This document shows, piece by piece, positions 11,280 through 20,790 of a stretch of 22,166 nt of DNA (position 1 is the first letter of the stretch; the number at the start of each line of letters is the position of its first letter). Where the stretch lies: contig JADNYV010000559.1 of assembly GCA_015501055.1 (NCBI GenBank), positions 1 through 22,166 of the forward strand. The letters are read 5' to 3'. The stretch is from Mucidula mucida (taxonomy: Eukaryota; Basidiomycota; Agaricomycetes; Agaricales; Physalacriaceae). A program made the position numbers and the translations under genes. The notes beneath the pieces were generated by a model. It saw only the letters and a list, made by a program, of their open reading frames with translations, made no database searches and was not told where the DNA came from.

Positions 11280-11560
11280 GACTGATGACTCGAGACCTCG
11301 AGCGCGTAGCGTAGGATCTACACGATGTTGAGGAATGATAATATACCTATGAATGTATGTATGCCAGCTTAGTATTGGTGAATGTCTTTCGCCAGTCTTT
11401 GGCACTCTTTTTAGCGCTTAGTATTTATTCATCTCGGTACCCAATAAATCATTTTCTTATCTTCATCTCCGACCGTTTCAAGAAGTTATCATCACATAAA
11501 GCCTTTTTCCAGATGAAGCACGGCCCATCGATCCAGAGACCAGTCATTTACCCATCGATG

Positions 11561-11613
11561 TGATTTATGGGTCATAAGAGTGGGAACGTGGAATGGGTAT
11601 GTTCCATGAGGCC
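11561..11613 (+). repeat. 52-bp direct repeat, left copy
   Basis: The segment beginning TGATTTATGGGTCATAAGAG recurs in the same orientation at 12412-12462, at roughly 80-85% identity by eye. The two copies bracket the plus-strand member of the inverted gene pair. Confidence 0.75.
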
Positions 11614-11697
11614 TGAGCGGCTCAACGTTGGGTGCTTTCCATCACTTATCTAACTGTTGGAGGCGTAGAACTCGTGCTAAGCGCCTTTTCCTTTGTC

Positions 11698-12399
11698 CCA
11701 GCTCTCATCATGGACACTTTGGAAAACATCAAATGGCCCCCCATAAGCGCCATCCCCACCGGCCCGCCGTGCTGGCATTTACTCTTCGAGGCCCCGCCCA
11801 TGACAAGGGAGCACGTCTATGTGTTCCTGCTCACCCACTTTGTGGATGACCTGGGATACAAATTGAAAGAACAGCCACTGTACTGTATGTCTCGCTTATG
11901 TTATATGTACACGCGTAGCACGGATGTTATAGGTACACAGGCTCCGAATGTACACCTTGTCTGAAGACCACCATCATGTCTGCGCGGCTAGCCGAGTCTG
12001 CATACCTACAGTACTATCGTATCGACGATGAACGTACCGTTCATCTCTCGCGAGCCGCTTGAAGGTCGGCGGGTTGGCGGACCCTTCACTCCCGCGGAGG
12101 TCCTCAGGCTACTCCCGCACAACTGTATAGTTGGTGTGGACAATTATCACCCAGCAGTCCCCGCTGATGACCAGCATCCGGGGCAGCTCGCCCCCTCCCT
12201 CCCTCTCCTCCAGCGCGAGCAGTGACTCCTCGACAACTGATGGGGAGACTACGTTTCGAAAGTCTTCGACTTGACTCTCTCTGTTCTCCTCTCAATGACC
12301 ACGCGCCCAGTGAGGCCCGTAGCACTCACCACGTTTGTACTGCTATGTATCCCGTCTGCTACAGTAGCTTGTGGCACCGCCGCTAGAATGAGAAATTGG
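11698..12399 (+). pseudogene. Decayed second copy of the hypothetical gene, inverted relative to 7914-8486
   Basis: The copy begins at ATG 11709 (DTLENIKWPP) and follows its partner to KEQPLY at 11883. There it is interrupted by a 127-bp insertion (11884-12010) flanked by GTAC. The frame resumes as YRIDDERTVHLSREPLEG and continues to DDQHPGQL near 12189, where a small indel shifts it and gives an early stop at 12223-12225. Similarity at DNA level continues to 12399. Splicing the insertion with GT-AG ends would not restore the frame, so I treat this copy as non-functional. It has no recognised domain. The region 11280-11560 upstream holds only the S28 3' end and unremarkable sequence. Confidence 0.75.
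11884..12010. mobile_element. 127-bp insertion with TG...CA ends and 4-bp GTAC duplication
   Basis: Comparison with the uninterrupted copy at 7914-8486 shows that 127 bp plus one extra GTAC are inserted here (GTAC at 11880-11883 and 12011-12014). The insert starts TGTATG and ends CATACCTACA, so its termini are TGTA and TACA, a 4-bp inverted match. TG...CA ends with a 4-bp duplication resemble a very short LTR. The small size would also suit a miniature TIR element. No coding capacity is seen. Confidence 0.6.
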
Positions 12400-12411
12400 G
12401 GTGGTCCTCTG

Positions 12412-12462
12412 TGATTTGTGGGGTCATAAGAGTGGAACCTGAAATGAGTATGCTGCATGGCC
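12412..12462 (+). repeat. 52-bp direct repeat, right copy
   Basis: This matches 11561-11613 in the same orientation (GGTCATAAGAGTGG is the best-conserved block). It begins 12 bp after the end of the inverted-pair homology. Confidence 0.75.
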
Positions 12463-12729
12463 ATCTATCGCGACAGTCGGAAGTCTGGCAGGCCCTTTTC
12501 ACCCTGCAACTCTCACATAAGCTTCTATCACCCAGTAGCCGGGGCAACCTTCCCCCTCGCCATCTTTGCGTAGAACTGGCCAGTTCACGATGAGAAGACA
12601 TCAAGATCCGCAAGAATTCTACTCGGCTGTCTACCGAACCGACAGATATCGAAAAAGGAAAGGCTATGATATACAATATTTGATAGTCCAATTAAATCTG
12701 CCAGCAGACGAGGTATATGATATGCAGGT

Positions 12730-14282
12730 TTATACCAACTCTAGTGCCATACTTGTCGTGGAGGAGAAACGTGATATCGGGAGCGGAACAGAAACCACTA
12801 CTGAGGCGCGCGGTGGCGCAGTCGGTGCGAGGGCACCCCCAACGTCATTGAGGGTTATTTGAGACATGGGCCGCGTCAAGTCGCGAGTGGAGTCGGTGCT
12901 CTTGTCGCTCAAGTGGCCGCGAAACATAGAAGACGAGATGGTGTCAAAAGAAATCTGACGAGGCTTTTCTCGTTTCACGAACAGCGGTAGTGTCCCCTGA
13001 GTCGCAGAAGTCGACTCCCTTCACTTCATCGTTAGACAATGCACACTCTTAATAGCCGAACGAACCAACCTTGTTGAAGACTGGAATGACGAGGCACCCA
13101 GTTTGGTCTTCGCCACCCCAAACAACTTCATATACCTCCTCCTCGCGTCCTGCGTCAGCCCAAACACGGCGAAGAACACCACCGCTGTAAACGGCATGAA
13201 CCACCTCGTCAGCTCCAGCGCTGTCGCCGCAACCCCGCTTTGACGCCACAGAACCGCCGGAAACACATTCACTTGCTCAAACCCAAAGTGCGTGTCCTCC
13301 CAGCCGAGCCAGGGCGACAACAGACCGGGCTGGGCGTTCAGAAACAAAACGAGTGACGCGGTGGGCACGGTGAACGCAACGTCGACGCCGGCGATGGCCA
13401 TCAGACGAAAGTACCGTCTCGAGTCGAGGTGGGTGCTGTGCGCGGAAAGGAGGGAGTTGAATTGGGCGCGGCGGTGTTTGAAGGCGCGGATGCTGAGCAC
13501 TAAGACGTATGAGAAATGAGAAGAGAAGAAAGTGTTGTACGTACAGCAGTAGATGGCAGAAATGAGGCCGATGACGATGGCAGGCAGGTTGTATATGACG
13601 AGGGCGACCCAGGTATCGTAGATGACTGGATTGCAGCCGTAGTCTTCGTAGATGTCGAAGCGGTTGCCTTGGACAATGTAATCTGTCGTGTTTCGTTTGT
13701 TAGTAAGCCTTGCAGTGCACGTAAAAAGGCTTGCGTACCAGCTATCATGGAGAGAATCGGCACACCGAGACATAGAGATAGGTCGATTGATATCTCACGG
13801 CGGCGCTAAAGACGTTCGTGTCAATATCGTAAGAGGGTATAAGCTAGTAACTAAAACCATACATCGGTTCTCGTCTTATTCACTGTAGTCGAAGTTGCAA
13901 TATGATAGAGGCGTCTGTTGATACAGAGCGAACATGCGGGGATGGCGGCTCCAAGAGCCATGATATAATGAACAGCTATCAAGAGTAAGCTCGGTGCATG
14001 ACTGAGACAACAGAAACCTACAGATATCACACCAAACAGGCGCCACGTTGTCTAAGCGGCCATTCCAGATGACAGAATTGATAAAGTAGTTCAAACACCC
14101 GAATCCGGTCCAGAGCATGAACGCGCATGTCCCGATGTTCCATGCTGCATTGCTGCAAGTCAGCTGAGGTCCCAGAGGGAATGATATCACGTACCTTGCA
14201 GATGCCACGATAAAGGCATCATACACAGCACGAAGCCTATGAAGGAAAAGACAGAATAAACAGTATTGATCGGAAAAGTCAT
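12730..14282 (-). CDS. STE3-type pheromone receptor (class D GPCR)
   Basis: This seven-helix G-protein-coupled receptor binds lipopeptide mating pheromones at the plasma membrane. Seven exons join in frame on the minus strand to about 415 residues: 14195-14282, 14022-14144, 13863-13975, 13739-13805, 13545-13682, 13070-13499 and 12730-13018. Family landmarks appear in order: MMPLSWHLQAWNIGTC, CLNYFINSVIW, INRRLYHIA, DYIVQGNRFDIYEDYGCNP, FKHRRAQFNSLLS, YFRLMAIAG, and LTRWFMPFTAVVFFAVFGL. The last exon, a Ser/Thr-rich cytoplasmic tail starting STSATQGTLPLFVKREK, depends on an intron at 13019-13069 with a CTAAC branch site and an AAG acceptor; without it the frame stops at 13021. The start ATG (14282) gives the expected short extracellular N-terminus. 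No pheromone precursor was spotted nearby, so it may be a mating-type receptor or a non-mating STE3 paralog. Confidence 0.93.
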
Positions 14283-15144
14283 CGAAGCGAAAAGTAACGA
14301 GCGAAGGGGAGCGAGAACAAGAGCCAGTCCAATCGTCCTGAGGCATATTGATATATAGCGGAGGGCACGCCGCAAACGCTCGACTCTGAACAAGAGCCGT
14401 TCCCAAAGTGGAAATCGTTCACCGCCTCTGGAATTCCCAATTTGGCCGAGTCCTTGTGCGTGTCCGTGTATGGCTGAAGAGCAAGCAGGCGTGGTTGACT
14501 GTCAACGTCCGTTGCTTGGAGACAGTGCGCGGCGTATGTCAGACGGTGGATGGACGGCTGGTCGCCTTATATACGAATCGGAACCGGAATAGCCATGTTT
14601 ATCTGACTTCCGAAAGAAATGTGCTGCAAATGATTTTAAGTGAAGAAATTCCTGAATACATGTCGTTTTAGGGAATCTAGAGTTGTTGGAGGATAGTAGC
14701 AGAATCGTGTGTGAACGTAAGAAACGAAGAGTGATCGTGATGTGACGCTGCCCGTGGCGGAAGCTCGTTGGGCGTGAAGAAGAGCTCCCGACAAAATGAA
14801 GTCCTAGCCGTGCGTCTCTAAACAATCGCGCCATACATACATACACCAATCCTCTACTTCATGGAAAGTATACTCCTATGCGTAGGTAGTTCTGCGTCGT
14901 TTTCATCCTCGCTCAGCTACATAAATCACGAATTGTATGGAAGTTTTCAATACTCGAGTTGCATCAAACAAACTACTGTCGACCAGCGCGTTTGACGTTG
15001 AGAACGATGTCATTATCGACATCATCCTGCATAGTAAGAGCGCGTCATTCGTAAGAGCCAAAATTTGAACGTTGTCCTCCCAAATTCAATGAAGTACCGT
15101 GTTGGTAAAAAGTTCTGTACATTGTGATACAAATTGATTACTTC
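14283..15144. other. Intergenic region upstream of the STE3 receptor
   Basis: The receptor promoter should lie here, close to 14283. Small open frames occur on both strands (for example ATG 14937 to 15068, 43 codons), but none carries a recognisable motif. I looked for short frames ending in a CaaX box, as in basidiomycete pheromone precursors, and found none convincing. Confidence 0.5.
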
Positions 15145-16249
15145 TCAAAGCTTTTGAGATGACGAAGACTCCAGCTCGACAATTTGGTCGAAGCCAGGGT
15201 ATGCCGGGAGATTCAAAGCATATTTCTCCTCCAATGTTCTAAAATAATCTTGAGAACAAGACCAACGTCGAACCACGATAAAAAGACGTACTTGGGCACG
15301 AACCGCCCACCAAGGAAATGAGTACCCGAGAAGGCGCGAACGCCTTCCTTCGGTGCGGTCAAACTAATGAGCACGTCTGGGTTCAGTCCCACGCCCGCTT
15401 CGTTCCCGAGTTCGACGTCCCACCCCGAGGGTATGTCCACGGAAACGATAGGCAAATGGGACTCCGTGATGAGGGACAAAGCAGAGTCGAAAGGTGCTCG
15501 AACCGGCCCCTTGAATGAGAACCCAAAGATAGCATCCAGGATGACATCGGAAGAAGCAAGAGCTGAGCGGAGACCATCAATTTCCATCGAAGGGGGAAGA
15601 GTCTGGATCTTCATGTTGTCACACTGTTGCTTTAGTCGCTGCAATAGTCGTCGTCAATCAGTCGGCACATTGCGCTACCTCGACGCGATATACCTTGTAG
15701 ATGTCTTTCGAACCGGGCTTTAAATCATATGAGCGAAATGACGAACTACATCGGCTGGTCAATACCTTTGGCATATAGATCGTTGGTTTATAACCAAACA
15801 TACCTACACATCTGTCGTTAACGCACTCGATCGCGCAAACGTTGCGCCACTTACTGAGATGACGAGCCGCGACTAAACCATCACCACCTCGAGAGAGGCG
15901 TTGAATTCCATACTGCCCAACGGAATTGGTATATCGACCTACCCTGATTGCCTGGACCACAGCAGACGAGAACGCGATTATACCCTTTATTGTCGTACAC
16001 CTTCGCGAGCGTCTGAGCGCACGCCAAACCAGCGAGTTCCATAAGCTGAAATGCCAGTTGTTAACGACGAATTTGCTTGAAACAGCCGGCGCCGCGGCGG
16101 TCTACCTGGTCGAGGCTGAACGCCCCCGCGGTGCTCATGAGCTCCTCGTCAATCTGCCGGATCGTCAACACAGCCAAGTATCAGGTACACATCGGAGAAG
16201 TTCCCCTGACCTGCTGGGCAACCTTCGCAGTGAGATAGCGCACGGACAT
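15145..16249 (-). CDS. NAD(P)H-hydrate epimerase (YjeF_N domain)
   Basis: This metabolite-repair enzyme interconverts the R and S epimers of hydrated NAD(P)H, allowing the S-specific dehydratase to recover NAD(P)H. Eight exons join in frame on the minus strand to 241 residues, the usual family size: 16211-16249, 16106-16153, 15943-16045, 15855-15887, 15766-15803, 15694-15717, 15292-15638 and 15145-15238. Landmarks are [40 protein letters not shown] (the nucleotide-binding glycine motif), [35 protein letters not shown], and [12 protein letters not shown] followed by FLGGRFVP. Exon 6 is only 24 nt. The start gives MSVRYLTAK with no strong targeting peptide. It diverges from the membrane protein gene at 16593. 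The family is certain. No separate dehydratase gene lies in the window. Confidence 0.95.
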
Positions 16250-16592
16250 GGTCGCGGTGAGAGAATTTGACTGTGATGACATCACCAGTGAAATTGAACG
16301 CGTAGCAACCAAATGCAGATTCATTATAATGGATTTGACTTTGGACCTCCATCACAAGGCCGCCCGTCTCTTTCAAGGGTGCAAAACTCTGCGTTCCTAT
16401 GGCACCCAATGCCGCTTGTATATTTCCCTGCTTTAGGCTCTCTCCGTATGCAATGCTATTTGTATCTCAGCTCTTGTCTTCGTCGCGACGTTTTTCCCTG
16501 ATTCAAATTCCTCCCTTCTCCCACATAGCTATCGGGAGCAGGCTCCCAAATTGCTCCCTCTTCACTCTTTACCAACGACGACTGTCTAAACT
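16250..16592. promoter_or_regulatory. Shared divergent promoter region
   Basis: The 343 bp between the start codons of the epimerase (-) and the membrane protein (+) must hold both promoters. The part before 16593 is pyrimidine-rich on the plus strand (16480-16570), a common feature upstream of fungal transcription starts. No defined factor site was identified. Confidence 0.5.
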
Positions 16593-18291
16593 ATGATTTC
16601 TCTACTTGCACTGCGAGGTGAGTACTCAACTCAACTGGATTTCTGCGTTTTCGACTAAGGGATTCGTGAACAGTGATTGCGACCGTCGTGCACGGCATAG
16701 CGCAGATATGCACTATCCTCCGCCTGGTGTACCAGAAACGGAAACATCGCATGTGGCTCGATGATGGTTTTGTGGCTGCAGCGCTGCTCTGCTCTATTGC
16801 ATGGCTTGTGTGCTTCTGGATCCGGTCGCAAGGTGCGTCTGTCTCGAGAGATGCTCGAGGAGTCCTCTGACTTGCATCGCAGGGGTGGATTCCCTTGCGC
16901 AGTCGCATCTATGGCGATTGCGTGCTTACTGGACAGATAGTCTGACATTTCTCACTGTTGTATGGTAAGCGCGCCTGCGGTTGCGATGCTCGTAATATTG
17001 AGGCGTGTTTTAGGTTTACTCGGACCGCCGTGTTGCTGTCGACTGTCCGACTCGCACCGCCAGGACTGTTTTCCCGTCAAATTCCCTTCTTCGCGTCCAT
17101 ACTCTTCCTCATGATGTGGGGCGCGCTGCTTATACAGCGAGTATACATGTGCCACCACAACTCCTCCTGGGAATCCGAGGATGACCCTCAATGTACTAGT
17201 ATGTGCTGGACTCTTCCGTCCTAAAGTATCGTTCTCATTGTATGTTTGCAGATATCCCCATGAAAATCACTGGACTCGCCTGTAGGCCTACTCTTGCGTC
17301 TCCTATATCTGCTCTAATCGCGTTGTATAGGCGAACTTCTCTCAGACTTTATTCTCATCGTTTCACCCATCGTGGCGCTTGCATCTTCACCCGTTGCTCG
17401 GAAGCAACGCCGGCTTCTCCTCATCACCTTCATCTCTTCACTCGCCTTTACCATTGTCAGCGTGGCTCATGCCGTATACACCGTCCGCAACTTTGGGAGC
17501 CGTTCAGAAGACCTCACGGTCATCATTCAGGTTTGCACCCCCTTCTCCTCCAAAGTTTCTGCGCCGGATTCTGACATCCCCTATCTTCGCAGTCGGGCGC
17601 CTCGTTACTGTTTTCCAATCTCGTTGTCGGCATCATGTTCGCGCACCAGCGCATGAACCCCAATGTGGAGTACCCCGATGAGTTTAGCGAGGGCACCTAC
17701 AGCACTCCTCGACGTAAACGCGGCTCCAACAGTCGCATGAAAGCGCGCATCGGGTCGCCCAGGGCGCTGAATTCCATCCACCTCAAACTCGACGGCCACG
17801 AGTCCTTCGGCACGTCCTCGCCTCACCGCTACGTCAACGAGCGCGAGAGCAGCGAGGAGTCTGCCCCAACAACCGAGGAAAAGCTTAGAGATTCCGCTAT
17901 TGCGATGTCTCCCTACATACCCGACATGAAAGTGCCCTATGGCGTGATTCCCTCGAGCAGGCTGCTGGATCCGCGCTCAGCGCACGTCGACGACCAGTCC
18001 TCCATCTCGTTGTACTCGAAGGAGTCGCGGAACCGTGACAGCAGCCTCTCGACGTACCCGATGTTGCAGGATGACACCGAGGTGCTGACGTCGCCTCCTC
18101 CGGCGGCGACGAAGAACGTCCGCTTCCTCAGCCCGCTGCCAAAGATCGCAGACCGCTCGACGGGCTCGACGTTTTCCTCCATGCTAAACTCATACCTGGC
18201 GGATGACAGTCCCAAGTTTTCGGATTGGAATCGTTCTCATCGTCAAAACGTGGCTGTTCCACCCAAGACTGTACCACCCGTTCGTTTCTGA
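16593..18291 (+). CDS. Multi-pass integral membrane protein, fungal rhodopsin-domain-like
   Basis: Seven exons join in frame to 459 residues: 16593-16617, 16674-16832, 16883-16964, 17014-17198, 17252-17281, 17331-17530 and 17593-18291. The first 250 or so residues contain about seven hydrophobic segments, including FVAAALLCSIAWLVCFWI, FFASILFLMMWGALLI, LSDFILIVSPIVALA, LLLITFISSLAFTIVSVA and ASLLFSNLVVGIMFA. A motif WLDDGF after the first helix and a Cys-bearing loop (MCHHNSSWES, DPQC) resemble the fungal rhodopsin-domain membrane proteins of unknown ligand. The remaining 200 residues form a hydrophilic Ser-rich cytoplasmic tail. There is no conserved helix-7 lysine context visible, so retinal binding is not implied. 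The gene is intact. It shares a promoter region with the epimerase. Function is unknown; a receptor or sensor role is only an inference. Confidence 0.85.
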
Positions 18292-18385
18292 ACATCCACT
18301 CTTTTTTTGTCCTTCTTGCCCCAGCGTATTTTATTTGATGTTTATTCTGAATCTTTTTCTCTTTACCTTCGTTCTTGTGCGTAGA

Positions 18386-18492
18386 TATCAGCATGTAATT
18401 TGTGAGAATCGATGTAAGTGTACACATATGACAACAGCATCGTACTATACAACCGTAGAGAGAGAAAGAAATATACAATGTACACACATAAG
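18386..18492 (+). repeat. Direct repeat of about 110 bp, copy 1
   Basis: The segment starting ATCAGCATGTAATTTGTGAG recurs at 18814-18928 in the same orientation. Shared blocks include TTTGTGAGAATCGATGTA, CATCGTACTATA and AAGAAATATACAATGTA. It lies in the likely 3' UTR of the membrane protein gene. Confidence 0.88.
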
Positions 18493-18612
18493 AGAGAAAT
18501 ACACAACGTATACACTCATGGGCTAGGGGTGTGACATGGGAATCGTCCTTGCAGTAAGACATAACAGAAGTGTAGTTACTAGGTGGGCATTATGAGAGCC
18601 TTCTTTTCATCA

Positions 18613-18748
18613 GGAATGAACTTGGATGACCCGAAGACGGCTTTCCACTGAGGGAAAGGTCTGCAGTGGTGGGACCAGTTTACAATGAAGTGATTGTGCT
18701 GCAACTGAGCCAAAAAAAATTGCGTGCGCCACATTTCGTTTGTCTTAT
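18613..18748 (+). repeat. Inverted repeat arm, left (partner 20655-20790)
   Basis: About 136 bp match the reverse complement of 20655-20790. The best block is GGTCTGCAGTGGTGGGACCA followed by GTTTACAATGAAGTG, which are identical; flanks fall to roughly 70-80%. It lies between the two direct repeat copies. Confidence 0.9.
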
Positions 18749-18813
18749 TATCCCGAGTACCTCGAGCCTCAAACCGCTGTTTGCAAGCCTCAACGAAAGG
18801 AGCATCGTGTAGT

Positions 18814-18928
18814 GATCAGCATGTAGTAATTTGTGAGAATCGATGTACAGAAATGTACAGATATAACAGCAACATCGTACTATATAACCCTCAAGAGAAA
18901 AAGAAATATACAATGTATACACATAAGG
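18814..18928 (+). repeat. Direct repeat of about 110 bp, copy 2
   Basis: This is the second copy of 18386-18492, offset by about 430 bp and with small gaps. It ends just before a run of eleven A (about 18931-18941), close to the 3' end of the MYND gene, so it may fall in that gene's 3' UTR on the other strand. Confidence 0.88.
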
Positions 18929-19002
18929 TAAAAAAAAAAAGTCGGGCATGGGTATCGTTAAGAACGTGAGTAAACTTGAAAAGTCCAATCCAGTCCAATA
19001 AT

Positions 19003-20180
19003 TCACGTCGACCGCACGCATACTCGGCGGTGCTCCTCCCAGTCATTCCTCTGATGCTCGGTGGAGCAATACTTGACGAGCTTGCATTTACTGCACGTCT
19101 GTCCGACAACCTTGGTCGACTCCATGCTGTTCTCCGAACCTTCGCTGCTCGAACTACCAGACGCCTGGTCTTCGTCAAAGCAAACGGAACACTCGATCCA
19201 ATTGCACATCTGGCGCTGGCGTATTCGGCGCCCAAACTTGCCACCGCGTTTGATATCAAGAACCGAGGCTGTCTCGAGTCCGCGTCGAGGGAAGCGAATC
19301 ATTTCGCAATCCTCGGTGCAGCAGGGATTAGGACAGCCGGTGGGATAGTCGTAAAAGACGTCCTCATCTGGCACAAAGGAGGGATGAGTGAATAGGATCT
19401 GTGAATAGGAGGTGGTTTGATGGGAGAACAGGACGATGAAGCGCGGGCGCTTTTCGTAAAGGATAGCACGGAGAGTGAGGTCGATCTGGGGAAAGCAGGG
19501 ATTTCGCCGCTGCCTGACGAGCATGTGAGAGATACGCATATCTGCCACTGAAATTAGAAAGGTAAGATGGAAAGTGTAGACGCCTTACGCTCGTATTGTA
19601 TCTTGCGCTCCATGGATGGTTTGCATGTCCTGCCAAAGGCCTGTCGACAGACTAGCTTAAAGTACGCGGTAACATCGTCCATCTCCTGGCGCTTGAGATC
19701 GGTGACGATGATGTATATCTCGTCGCAGCCAACGTCGTGCATGCCGCGCAGGATCATGAGTTCTGGGAGCTGTAGACACTGAGAATACGCGTCCGATACG
19801 GAAACAAGACGCACCATGGTAAAGACAACGGGCATCATGGACAGCTTGCGCTCCTGCATGGACTGGTGGTGATAGACATGTGTGGTCCATGTCCTGTCGA
19901 GGGGTATCAGCCGCCCTGTATCGACTGTGCGGCAGAAAATGTTCTCTGGGACAAATTCTCCTTTATTCCAGACGATGATCTGCTTGCTGTGGTTGTGTGC
20001 GTGCTTTCTTTCACGGACGTCGCGAAACCACTCGTGATATGCATCGTGTGTCAACCCGCGATGCTCCAGCCATTTATCGATGAGCATATCCGTCGAGTCG
20101 TGATCCAGCGTCGTCTTGACCAGCTCGGTCATCGTCAACGACGGCGGAGAGAATAGTGAATAGTACTGGTTTCGCGGCAT
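19003..20180 (-). CDS. MYND-type zinc finger protein
   Basis: Two exons on the minus strand, 19589-20180 and 19003-19547, join across a 41-bp intron to 378 residues. The start is ATG 20180 (PRNQYYSLF). The first 240 residues are not recognised; they contain WLEHRGLTHDAYHEWFRD and LPELMILRGMHDVGCDEIYI, and look folded. The C-terminus is a MYND finger: CSVC, a long acidic and serine-rich loop, then TCSKCKLVKYCSTEH and HRRVC. Cys and His spacing fits the zinc-binding pattern, with His at the CSTEH position. MYND fingers bind proline-rich partner peptides, and many agaric genomes hold expanded families of such proteins with unknown roles. A second hydrophobic stretch (RFIVLFSHQTTSYSQILF) is too polar to be a membrane helix. 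The gene seems intact. Confidence 0.9.
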
Positions 20181-20538
20181 GCTCGTGGTGGTGGTCAGAG
20201 GGATGAAAGCAATAAGCAGCCAAACAAAGCCAATGATCCTTCCTCATCGCCACTTTATACCGCCCTTGTATTTTCTGTGGCCGTGCATCGTTCTTGAACA
20301 GCAATCAAACCCAATAAAAGAACAATAGACCATCATCAACCGTTCTAGTACGCGAATCATGACCACTGATGGTTCTAGCCGCACACAATTCACCAGGGAA
20401 ATTGACCCACACTCTCAAACAAACTCTGCATTGCATCTTCAGAAAGCCTGAAGGTGGGCAGAAGGGAGCTGGCTGAATTGCTGTATGTCCAAGGGATATC
20501 TCAGCGCCTCAGAAACACCTCCCAGCTGAAACAAGCAC
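20181..20538. other. Intergenic region upstream of the MYND gene
   Basis: This holds the promoter of the MYND gene and the 5' flank of tRNA-Leu. No gene, repeat or clear TATA box is seen. Confidence 0.5.
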
Positions 20539-20643
20539 GGTGAGATGGCCGAGCGGTCTAAGGCGCCAGACTAAGGAACCACGTGGCCTTGCCACGAAGT
20601 AATCTGGTCCGAAAGGGCGTGGGTTCGAATCCCACTCTCATCA
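20539..20643 (+). tRNA. tRNA-Leu (AAG) with 25-nt intron
   Basis: The acceptor stem GGTGAGA pairs with TCTCATC (one G-T pair), followed by the discriminator A at 20643. The D arm is GCC...GGC, the anticodon stem CCAGA/TCTGG, the variable arm TCCGAAAGGGC is of class II length, and the T arm is GTGGG-TTCGAAT-CCCAC. The anticodon loop reads CT-AAG-G, interrupted after position 37 by a 25-nt intron (about 20573-20602). A CTCTTTT pol III terminator follows immediately (20644-20650). Confidence 0.93.
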
Positions 20644-20654
20644 CTCTTTTGGAT

Positions 20655-20790
20655 TTAAGAGCAACGAAATGTCGCGCACACTTTCTTTTTTGGCTCACTT
20701 GCAGCGCACTCACTTCATTGTAAACTGGTCCCACCACTGCAGACCTTGCCCTCACTGGAACTTCATTGCCGGGTCACCCGACTTCATTCC
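20655..20790 (-). repeat. Inverted repeat arm, right (partner 18613-18748)
   Basis: This arm begins 11 bp after the tRNA-Leu gene and is the reverse complement of the arm at 18613. Together the arms enclose the MYND gene and the tRNA gene, about 1.9 kb. Confidence 0.9.

Noticed and set aside
11884..12010. The insertion in the plus-strand copy as a simple spliceosomal intron
   Set aside because: GT-AG splicing (11885-12011) would leave four extra bases and shift the frame to an early stop. The boundaries fit a 4-bp duplication better.
12590..12862. Plus-strand frame of about 90 residues with protein-like composition
   Set aside because: Its right half is antisense to the last exon of the STE3 receptor, which has stronger support. 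I see no motif in the rest.
14937..15068. Short frame of 43 codons considered as a pheromone precursor
   Set aside because: It does not end in a CaaX box and has no maturation motif.
16149..16409. Minus-strand frame of 86 residues at the epimerase 5' end
   Set aside because: It reads upstream sequence and intron 1 in frames that do not continue the epimerase. ATG 16249 with the 39-nt first exon gives the correct protein.
18976..19395. Plus-strand frame of 139 residues opposite the MYND gene
   Set aside because: It is antisense to the zinc-finger exon, whose Cys/His pattern is clear on the minus strand.
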